From positions 3,981 through 9,263 of the forward strand of contig JALXCS010000013.1 of the NCBI GenBank assembly GCA_026990815.1: a DNA stretch of 5,283 bases. Reading direction: 5' to 3'. This document shows, piece by piece, positions 1 through 4,731 of this stretch; the stretch's first letter is position 1, and each line of letters opens with the position of its first letter. The notes beneath the pieces were generated by a model. The model was not told where the DNA came from, did not search any database, and was given only the letters and a program-made list of their open reading frames with translations. Both the position numbers and the translations under genes were made by a program. The stretch is from Methylomonas sp. GTDB taxonomy: Bacteria > Pseudomonadota > Gammaproteobacteria > Methylococcales > Methylomonadaceae.

Positions 1-93
1 TTCAAATAATAATTCATTGATGGAAGCAGCTGTCACTGCAGACATTTCTAGAAAAAAAGCAAAACTAAGTAAAATTTTTGTTTGACTATTCAT
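1..93 (-). CDS. Possible N-terminus of an exported protein, cut by the window edge
   Basis: Reading leftward from an ATG at 93, 31 codons stay open to the window edge. They encode a signal-peptide-like start: one lysine at residue 6, then a hydrophobic run (ILLSFAFF), then small residues (SAVTAAS) that could form a signal peptidase site. A glutamate at about residue 16 interrupts the hydrophobic core, which is unusual. A second in-frame ATG at 114 would add seven residues; a stop codon lies further upstream at 133-135. Neither start has a clear Shine-Dalgarno sequence. The visible part is too short to name a family. The call rests on the open frame and the signal-like composition, so a chance reading frame remains possible. 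Confidence 0.35.
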   Translation of the reverse strand, partial: MNSQTKILLSFAFFLEMSAVTAASINELLFE

Positions 94-115
94 GTAGGGA
101 CAATTCAATTTCATT

Positions 116-144
116 TTGACAGCCACTAAAGACTAACTTATAGC
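116..144 (+). promoter_or_regulatory. Promoter-like element, perfect -35 with partial -10
   Basis: A perfect sigma-70 -35 hexamer, TTGACA, at 116-121 is followed after exactly 17 bases by TATAGC (139-144), which matches four of six consensus -10 positions. Transcription would start near 151 and run rightward into gene-free DNA. No credible reading frame follows, so the element is either fortuitous or drives a non-coding RNA. Confidence 0.3.
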
Positions 145-182
145 ATAATTCAGCCCCAAAAAAAATACATTGCATAACATTT

Positions 183-199
183 AATCAATTAAAATCAAT
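183..199. repeat. Direct repeat AATCAAT with 10-bp period
   Basis: AATCAAT occurs at 183-189 and again at 193-199, separated by TAA, so the copies sit on the same DNA face one helical turn apart. This spacing is typical of sites bound by tandem dimers of OmpR/PhoB-family response regulators. It lies about 70-100 bp upstream of the possible left-edge gene. In DNA this AT-rich the match may be chance. Confidence 0.3.
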
Positions 200-245
200 A
201 ACATATATTCAATACAAACAAAAAACCCAACAACTACATATCATT

Positions 246-270
246 ATTAACTTACAATCCGTAAGTTAAT
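246..270. promoter_or_regulatory. Perfect 10-bp inverted repeat, possible operator
   Basis: ATTAACTTAC (246-255) and its exact reverse complement GTAAGTTAAT (261-270) flank a five-base centre, AATCC. Symmetry of this length and spacing is typical of operators for dimeric repressors such as the TetR family. As RNA it would form an AU-rich hairpin, but no T-run follows on either strand, so it does not look like a terminator. Its target gene is unclear: the possible left-edge gene begins about 130-150 bp away. Confidence 0.45.
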
Positions 271-656
271 TCGGAACCTATAGATGTTTTGTTTATTTTT
301 TGTACTATTAACCAGCAACCGACACCCTATTCACTCTAATTTAATTTTTCCAAGCTTTTGAACACTCAGCGAATAGAAACTTTATGCAGTTTACTAGATT
401 CATTTCTGCCTCATTACCCAGCAAAACATTGCTTTTCACTCTTTCTGCAAATCTATTCAATTTATAGAAAAAAGCAGTTTTATCGAAGAAATCAAAGGTG
501 CGCGAAAAACAAGGTGTCGTTGAAAACTATAGGTCTTGTAGGAGAACTGTTATTTTTCTGAATGCTCTTAGAAATATAGTAACCTCAATTTATTCAGAGG
601 CTGCTGCGACACAAAAATATGCCGAAAAATTGATGATATTAGGTCAGTTATTTTGT

Positions 657-688
657 AAAAAAGGTGAAAATCACATTCTCATTTTTCA
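657..688 (-). terminator. Weak candidate terminator after the phosphatase gene
   Basis: On the minus strand, about 25 bases past the phosphatase stop codon, TGAAAA (688-683) can pair with TTTTCA (670-665). A short GTGA/TCAC pairing is an alternative. Six Ts follow (662-657). The stem is AU-rich and the loop large, so intrinsic termination here would be inefficient. It is listed because it lies just past the end of the operon-like block. Confidence 0.28.
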
Positions 689-711
689 TGCGTAGAAAAT
701 TCATGGCTAAA

Positions 712-1626
712 TTATTCAAAGCTTACTCTACTTACATTTTCATAACCTATGTACAACTTTATAACAAATTCCGCCAAATCAGAATCACTGCTGAAAATCA
801 CGCCTTGATGATTCAGAAAAACTGAATCGCGTCGATTCAAATCCAAAGCAAAACCCTTTATATCTGTTACCGTGCCGCCCGCTTCCTTATACAAACAGGT
901 TGATGCAGCATAATCCCATAGACAACCGCCACCTTCCCTGGCTTTTGGAAATTTAAAATAACAGGCCGGACTGTTCTCCAATACCCAACAAGCATTCATT
1001 ACTGCGCCACCTTGAGTTCTGGTAATTACCCCACTACATCTTTTCTCCGAAGCAACCTGTCCCATTTGTTTTATAACATCCTTATAAAAATCTTGTTGGA
1101 CAAAACTTCGATCTGAAATGACCATCAGTTTTTGTCCAATACACAGCGTATTCTTTTGTAACTGGAAAGGCATGCCATTTCGATAAGCGCCAACACTGTC
1201 AATTGCATGGTAAAGGGTGCACTCCCTTGGATCGAGAATAATTCCAATTACCGGTATTCCCTCTCTGGACACTAAGGCAATGGAAATTGCATAGCCTGGC
1301 TTTTGTTCAATAAAAGGCAATGTGCCATCCAAGGGGTCAATACACCAGAAATAATCTTTTTCAAAACGTTCGTAATTGTCTGGCAACTCTTCAGTTAATA
1401 AAGCTAAACCATACTTCTTGCAAGTTGGTTCCAAAATATCCAGGATAATTTTTTGACTCAAATAATCGACATCGGTAACTACCTGAGAAGCCAGATTTTC
1501 TCCAGCATTTTTACTTTTGATCGATAAACAAGATTTTGATTTCTCAATAACAACCTGTCCTGCCTGGTTTACAGCTGAAATTGCATATTGTGCCAGTTCC
1601 TTTAAATCTGAAGTTGATAACAACAT
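712..1626 (-). CDS. Inositol monophosphatase-family (CysQ/IMPase-like) phosphatase
   Basis: This 304-residue protein belongs to the Mg2+-dependent, Li+-sensitive sugar/nucleotide phosphatase superfamily (IMPase, FBPase, CysQ). Visible metal-site motifs are a TDVD segment (51-54), the paired glutamates LLTEE (76-80), the signature CIDPLDGT (95-102) and the C-terminal WDYAAS (237-242), whose aspartate is the last metal ligand. All expected catalytic residues are present. The stretch after DPLDGT (LPFIEQKPGYAISIAL) matches neither classical inositol monophosphatase nor E. coli CysQ as I recall them. The substrate could therefore be PAP (3'-phosphoadenosine 5'-phosphate), an inositol phosphate or another sugar phosphate. 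The length is somewhat above the usual 250-270 residues. The ATG at 1626 lies 9 bp after the kinase stop, behind a weak purine-rich site, suggesting translational coupling. No signal peptide is seen, so it should act in the cytoplasm. Confidence 0.88.
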   Translation of the reverse strand: MLLSTSDLKELAQYAISAVNQAGQVVIEKSKSCLSIKSKNAGENLASQVVTDVDYLSQKIILDILEPTCKKYGLALLTEELPDNYERFEKDYFWCIDPLDGTLPFIEQKPGYAISIALVSREGIPVIGIILDPRECTLYHAIDSVGAYRNGMPFQLQKNTLCIGQKLMVISDRSFVQQDFYKDVIKQMGQVASEKRCSGVITRTQGGAVMNACWVLENSPACYFKFPKAREGGGCLWDYAASTCLYKEAGGTVTDIKGFALDLNRRDSVFLNHQGVIFSSDSDLAEFVIKLYIGYENVSRVSFE

Positions 1627-1635
1627 AATCCAACT

Positions 1636-2619
1636 CTAATTTCTGTTTAGACCAGTAATGACTTGTTGCGCCAATTGTTCACTATAGTCATGAATTTTCC
1701 AGTGCCCAGGACTCCAGCCTTTAAGAAACCGGTGAAAATCTGTCCAGGCAACAGGATACAAAGCCCGCCAATCCTGTTCAAGCTGCTCTCCATTAACTGA
1801 CTTTTGCCGTGATACGAGCGCCTCTCTTAACACACAAAAATAATGATCTAATAATTTCCGCTCCTTTACTTTACATTGCTCTTCATCCAGGCAACTTCCT
1901 ATAAAATAAGCCACATCTTTCATGCCACAACCGCCGCCGACATATTGAAAATCCACAACAGCGACTTTTTTACCATCCTCAGAAAAACAAAAATTAGCGA
2001 GCTTTGCATCGCCATGTACAAAAGTCTGAAAACAAGTATTATTGAGTTTTTGATCAATAAGTGCAGCAGCCTTTTTCAAAGGCATATCCGTCAACTTTTC
2101 TAATTCATCAGGCCTGGTTTCTAAATGCCAATAAGTTCCTGTAGACCATAATTGTTCAGGTTTCTCCTCAATAAAAGTCGCATGAAAATTAGCCAGCCAG
2201 GCCAAGCAAATCAAGATTTCTTGATCTGTTACCGAAGACTTTCTTTCAGGAAAACCAGACGCATCCAGATCTTCAAGCGCCATAAAATAGTTATCTTGAA
2301 AAGAAGCCAGTGCTAAGCAGGAAGCAACCCGGCAAGTTTGGCCACAGCTCATACTCCAATAACGATACCAGGCCATTTCAACCTGATAGGAACGCAACTT
2401 ACGTTGATGTGACAAATCAGTATCCCAACCCCTTGGGTGTTTTCTTTGCGTAGATAATTCGACTTGCTTGATAATGATGGTATCGGCGACAGAACTTCCG
2501 ACTAAACCATATCGAATTATCTTTCCATAACCACTCCATAAAGATTGAATCACTTCAATTTCAACAAGTGATTCAGCGCCAGTTTTTTCAAGAATCATCG
2601 ATTTAAATTGATTATTCAT
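1636..2619 (-). CDS. APH/choline kinase-fold small-molecule phosphotransferase
   Basis: The 327-residue protein has the eukaryotic-like kinase fold of aminoglycoside phosphotransferases, choline kinases and ecdysteroid-kinase-like (CHK) proteins. Numbered from the ATG at 2619, it shows a glycine-containing N-lobe loop (SGYG, about 29-32), a probable ATP lysine (IIIKQ, K51), a candidate partner glutamate (E81), a hinge (FMALEDLD, 112-119), the catalytic HGDAKLANF (202-210; D204, N209) and the metal-binding VVDFQ (221-225). KDVAYFI follows at 234-240, close to the form seen in CHK-type kinases. It would transfer ATP gamma-phosphate to a small hydroxylated metabolite; nothing identifies the substrate, and an antibiotic-resistance role is not implied. 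A TTG at 2637 would add six residues. The ATG is preferred, although neither start has a good Shine-Dalgarno sequence. It lies 96 bp after apaH and 9 bp before the phosphatase gene, so kinase and phosphatase probably share a transcript. Confidence 0.85.
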   Translation of the reverse strand: MNNQFKSMILEKTGAESLVEIEVIQSLWSGYGKIIRYGLVGSSVADTIIIKQVELSTQRKHPRGWDTDLSHQRKLRSYQVEMAWYRYWSMSCGQTCRVASCLALASFQDNYFMALEDLDASGFPERKSSVTDQEILICLAWLANFHATFIEEKPEQLWSTGTYWHLETRPDELEKLTDMPLKKAAALIDQKLNNTCFQTFVHGDAKLANFCFSEDGKKVAVVDFQYVGGGCGMKDVAYFIGSCLDEEQCKVKERKLLDHYFCVLREALVSRQKSVNGEQLEQDWRALYPVAWTDFHRFLKGWSPGHWKIHDYSEQLAQQVITGLNRN

Positions 2620-2688
2620 GGTCTTTGCACATAACAATAATTTTTATCAACACAACTAATGAGATAAGTTATTGGAATTACAATACCT

Positions 2689-2710
2689 TCTATCTCAGGG
2701 ACGCGATAGA
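2689..2710. repeat. 6-bp inverted repeat just after apaH
   Basis: TCTATC (2689-2694) and GATAGA (2705-2710) are perfect complements around a 10-base centre, starting 6 bases after the apaH stop codon. No T-run follows on the minus strand, so this is not a standard intrinsic terminator. It could be a small mRNA hairpin between apaH and the kinase gene, or chance. Confidence 0.25.
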
Positions 2711-2715
2711 GAGCT

Positions 2716-3534
2716 TCATGGTTTTTTCCAGCCACGACATTCAACGCTAATCCTTTCCAAGGTATTCCCCAATTTCAACGCTGTCAATTGACCTCCCCAT
2801 AAACAACCAGTATCTAGACAGATACAATTGTTTTTTTGATAAAAACCTAAGGTTGACCAATGACCAAAAATAATATTTAAATCAGTGCTCTTTCGGGCTG
2901 GCACATCGAACCAGGGCATCAGATTTTTTGGCTGACTGCCTAATGGTCCATTCTGGGTAAAATCAAGCCTACCATTTAGATCACAGTAACGCATTCGTGT
3001 AAAGCAATTGATAATAAAACGAATTTCATCCATTCCGGACAAATCATCTGACCAAAGATCAGGTTTATTCCCATACATACTTTTAAAAAAATTTATAAAA
3101 TCACTACCCTGTATTTTTTGCTCCGCTTTTTTTGCCAGCTCTCTGACTTGTTTAAACTCCCATTGAGGAGCCAAACCTGCATGTAGCAAACAATAATCTT
3201 TGTTGTAGTGAAACAAAGGCTGATGCCTTAGCCAATAAAGTAATTCATCCCGATCAGGTGCAAGCAGAATTGGATTTAGAGAATCTTTCGGTTTAATTGT
3301 TTTGTTTAAATAAGCTACTGCCATTAAATGCAGATCATGATTACCTAAAACAGTAATTGCTTTATCGCCCAAATTCTTGATGAAACGTAATGTTTCCAGT
3401 GATTTTGGTCCGCGATTGACGAGATCGCCACAAAACCAGAGTTGATCTTTTTGACCATCAAATTTCATCGCATCCAACAATCTTCGTAATTCGTCATAAC
3501 ATCCCTGTATATCACCAATAGCAAAAATACTCAT
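2716..3534 (-). CDS. apaH: Symmetrical bis(5'-nucleosyl)-tetraphosphatase (Ap4A hydrolase) ApaH
   Basis: This cytoplasmic metallophosphatase splits diadenosine tetraphosphate (Ap4A) symmetrically into two ADP, limiting this stress-related dinucleotide. More recently it has also been linked to removing Np4 caps from RNA. The 272 residues match the family length. All phosphoesterase motifs are visible in order: GDIQGCYDEL (7-16), CGDLVNRGP (35-43), GNHDLHL (64-70), LLHAGL (116-121) and GHWSTLG (224-230), followed by the ApaH-specific LDTGCLWGGQLTALKL (240-255). Glutamine replaces histidine in the GDxHG motif, a variant also known in other gammaproteobacterial ApaH proteins, so activity is expected. 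The ATG at 3534 gives the canonical start MSIFAIGDIQG, but no strong Shine-Dalgarno sequence precedes it; a 9-bp inverted repeat ends 11 bases upstream. It follows apaG on the same strand after 78 bp, the classic apaG-apaH order. Confidence 0.97.
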   Translation of the reverse strand: MSIFAIGDIQGCYDELRRLLDAMKFDGQKDQLWFCGDLVNRGPKSLETLRFIKNLGDKAITVLGNHDLHLMAVAYLNKTIKPKDSLNPILLAPDRDELLYWLRHQPLFHYNKDYCLLHAGLAPQWEFKQVRELAKKAEQKIQGSDFINFFKSMYGNKPDLWSDDLSGMDEIRFIINCFTRMRYCDLNGRLDFTQNGPLGSQPKNLMPWFDVPARKSTDLNIIFGHWSTLGFYQKNNCICLDTGCLWGGQLTALKLGNTLERISVECRGWKKP

Positions 3535-3545
3535 CGAAATTCAGT

Positions 3546-3580
3546 ATTGCATTTCATTAATGGGCTACAAAAAATGCAAT
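3546..3580. repeat. Perfect 9-bp inverted repeat between apaG and apaH
   Basis: ATTGCATTT (3546-3554) is exactly complementary to AAATGCAAT (3572-3580), with a 17-base loop. In the minus-strand transcript the stem lies in the apaG-apaH gap and ends 11 bases before the apaH ATG, where the ribosome would bind. No T-run follows in that direction. It could modulate apaH translation or mRNA processing, or be an operator; the sequence does not decide. Confidence 0.4.
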
Positions 3581-3612
3581 TTTTCTAATACCAGCCATCG
3601 TTGACAGCATTA

Positions 3613-3990
3613 TTAATGTATAACTCGGGGAATTGATAATGTAAAAGCCGGTATTGATGCATAAAATTCATCGCCATTTTCTGATCGCATGGTATATTTT
3701 CCTTCCATCACCGCGACTGGAGTTTCCACCATTGCCCCGCTGGTATACCGATAAACCTCCCCAGGCTTTAAAAAAGGCTGCTCACCGACCACTCCTTCGC
3801 CTTCCACCTGTTGAACCTTCCCATTTGCATCAGTTATCAGCCAATGACGGCTAACTAATTTGGCGGTACTATCGCCAGAATTGGTAATGGTAATCGTATA
3901 GGCAAAAACGTAGCGATTTTCTTTTTCTGAAGATTGGGCCTCAATGAAATGAGGTTCAGCTTCAACGATAATTTTATTTTTTTCTGTCAT
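3613..3990 (-). CDS. apaG: ApaG family protein (DUF525)
   Basis: This 125-residue single-domain protein matches the usual ApaG length of about 125 residues. ApaG has an immunoglobulin/fibronectin-III-like beta-sandwich fold. Database names tie it to Co2+/Mg2+ efflux from genetics of the Salmonella corD locus, but no biochemical activity is firmly established. Diagnostic segments are YVFAYTITITNSG (27-39), SRHWLITDANG (47-57), VEGEGVVGEQPFLKPGE (62-78), YTSGAMVETP (82-91), MEGKYTM (95-101) and the C-terminal IPAFTLSIP (113-121). There is no signal peptide or membrane segment, so it is cytoplasmic. The ATG at 3990 gives the expected start, though with no clear Shine-Dalgarno sequence. It is the first gene of the minus-strand block and heads apaH. 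The common upstream neighbour rsmA (ksgA) is missing; a divergent ankyrin-repeat gene sits there instead. Confidence 0.96.
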   Translation of the reverse strand: MTEKNKIIVEAEPHFIEAQSSEKENRYVFAYTITITNSGDSTAKLVSRHWLITDANGKVQQVEGEGVVGEQPFLKPGEVYRYTSGAMVETPVAVMEGKYTMRSENGDEFYASIPAFTLSIPRVIH

Positions 3991-4005
3991 TCGTTGATGT
4001 TGTAT

Positions 4006-4035
4006 ATTATGTAATTAAATTTCAGTCATTATTAA
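4006..4035 (-). promoter_or_regulatory. Candidate promoter for apaG and downstream genes
   Basis: On the minus strand a CATAAT -10 (4011-4006, five of six consensus) is preceded after 18 bases by TTAATA (4035-4030, four of six). Transcription would start near 4000, a few bases before the apaG ATG at 3990, leaving a very short leader. The overlapping TATACA with ATGACT is an alternative pair. The placement between divergent genes makes a promoter here expected, but the exact boxes are uncertain in AT-rich DNA. Confidence 0.35.
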
Positions 4036-4145
4036 TTTAGCATTTTGCGGACCTTTTTTCTTGGCTTCTTTTAGACAGAATTTTATGAAAAAGAGGTCAG
4101 CCTCAATTCTACCCCTTCAGCAACCACAATTTGTTCCACAGCATC

Positions 4146-4151
4146 TATACT
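4146..4151 (+). promoter_or_regulatory. Candidate -10 box for the ankyrin gene
   Basis: TATACT matches five of six -10 consensus bases and ends 32 bases before the preferred ATG at 4184. No recognisable -35 lies 16-18 bases upstream, so this is a weak call. If real, it supports the start at 4184, because the upstream alternatives at 4061 and 4085 would lie outside the transcript. Confidence 0.22.
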
Positions 4152-4183
4152 TTGAGATTGAAGACAACCTTATTTGCAAAATC

Positions 4184-4714
4184 ATGTTAAAACTTTTATC
4201 TACTTTTCTTCTGATTTTTGTTACTTTTCCAAATTTGTTTGCTGAAGGCAATGCAACTAAATTATTCGCTGCTGCAACAACCGGTAAACTCAACAGAATG
4301 CAAAATCTGCTCGATAAAGGAATGGACCCAAATAGCAAAACTTCAAATGGTAAAACACCATTGATGGGCGCAGCATTTAATGGTAATTTTCGCATGGTAA
4401 AAAAACTGCTCGCATATGGTGCAGATGTTAATGTTACCGATAATCAAGGCTCCACGGCTTTAATGGATGCTTTAATATTTGGCGATAAAAAAATCATTAA
4501 TTTACTAATTTCTGCAGGAGCAGATGTTAATGCAACCGATAACAGCAATCTTAAAGTGCTAGACAAAGCAAAAAAAATCGGATTTAAAAATATCATTACA
4601 ATTTTGGAAGAAGCCGGCGCTACTGACTCAGAGGCTGGTACCAATGCAACAGAAACCCCTGAAGATGGAACTGAAGGCGCTGCTGATAACACTGAAGATA
4701 ATCAACAAAAATAA
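4184..4714 (+). CDS. Small exported ankyrin-repeat protein
   Basis: From the ATG at 4184 the product has 176 residues. Residues 1-20 form a plausible Sec signal peptide: a lysine at position 3, a hydrophobic core (LLSTFLLIFVTF) and a likely cleavage site after LFA. Three ankyrin repeats follow at about 24-55, 56-88 and 89-121, with hallmark GKTPLMGAA, LLAYGADVN and LLISAGADVN; a degenerate fourth runs to about 146. The last 30 residues are acidic and rich in E, D, T, N and G, and probably disordered. Ankyrin repeats bind proteins, so a periplasmic scaffold or protective role is plausible; the partner is unknown. The frame stays open upstream to a TTG (4061) and an ATG (4085), but these would bury the signal peptide, so 4184 is preferred despite a weak ribosome site. 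The gene is divergent from apaG and ends 17 bp before mpl, suggesting co-transcription. Confidence 0.85.
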   Translation: MLKLLSTFLLIFVTFPNLFAEGNATKLFAAATTGKLNRMQNLLDKGMDPNSKTSNGKTPLMGAAFNGNFRMVKKLLAYGADVNVTDNQGSTALMDALIFGDKKIINLLISAGADVNATDNSNLKVLDKAKKIGFKNIITILEEAGATDSEAGTNATETPEDGTEGAADNTEDNQQK

Positions 4715-4720
4715 CCACAC

Positions 4721-4724
4721 AGGA
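4721..4724 (+). promoter_or_regulatory. Shine-Dalgarno site that fixes the mpl TTG start
   Basis: AGGA lies 7 bases before a TTG at 4732 in the 17-base gap after the ankyrin stop codon. It is the clearest ribosome binding site in the window. There is no in-frame ATG near this point, and the TTG gives the family's canonical N-terminus, so together they set the start. Confidence 0.7.
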
Positions 4725-4731
4725 TAATACA

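Larger units (their letters stand above)
115..711. other. AT-rich intergenic region without a convincing gene
   Basis: About 600 bases of AT-rich DNA lie between the putative left-edge gene and the end of the phosphatase gene. Short open frames exist on both strands, but they start at TTG or GTG, lack ribosome binding sites, overlap one another and resemble no family I recognise. What can be seen is a TTGACA promoter-like element, a 10-bp-period direct repeat, a perfect inverted repeat around 258, an A8 tract at 158-165 and a weak hairpin with a T-run at the right end. No tRNA-like fold or recognised riboswitch was seen. A decayed gene or a small RNA in 280-650 cannot be excluded by eye. Confidence 0.5.

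Noticed and set aside
284..361. ATG-started 25-codon frame after the palindrome
   Set aside because: Too short, with no clear ribosome site and no distinctive composition.
445..478. Interrupted hairpin with CTGC/GCAG and CTAT/ATAG pairings
   Set aside because: Short stems separated by mismatched bulges and AT-rich; alternative pairings are equally good, so there is no real structural signal.
358..561. Plus-strand frame of 67 codons in the left intergenic region
   Set aside because: It starts at TTG with no Shine-Dalgarno sequence, resembles no family I know, and overlaps another equally poor frame. Its composition is what AT-rich non-coding DNA gives.
567..689. ATG-started 40-codon minus-strand frame downstream of the phosphatase gene
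   Set aside because: No ribosome site or family resemblance; it overlaps the candidate terminator.
498..695. Plus-strand frame of 65 codons starting at GTG
   Set aside because: No recognisable domain and a doubtful start. A decayed transposase or other remnant was considered, but no motif supports it.
1876..2103. Plus-strand frame inside the kinase gene
   Set aside because: Antisense shadow of a gene with clear catalytic motifs; no independent support.
1636..2619. Reading the kinase as an aminoglycoside-resistance gene
   Set aside because: The fold is shared by many metabolite kinases. The DFQ and KDVAYF segments point to CHK-type enzymes, and no resistance or mobile context is present.
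2620..2637. TTG start giving the kinase six extra residues
   Set aside because: No Shine-Dalgarno sequence supports it, the extra residues are not part of the fold, and an ATG follows immediately.
3654..3854. Plus-strand frame inside apaG
   Set aside because: Antisense shadow; proline/leucine-rich composition arises from the opposite-strand codons.
4061..4183. N-terminal extension of the ankyrin protein from TTG 4061 or ATG 4085
   Set aside because: It would put 33-41 residues before a well-formed signal peptide, and neither start has a better ribosome site than ATG 4184.
4117..4692. Two minus-strand frames (4117-4395, 4444-4692) opposite the ankyrin gene
   Set aside because: Antisense shadows; the serine/alanine/valine-rich second frame mirrors the acidic tail codons of the real gene.
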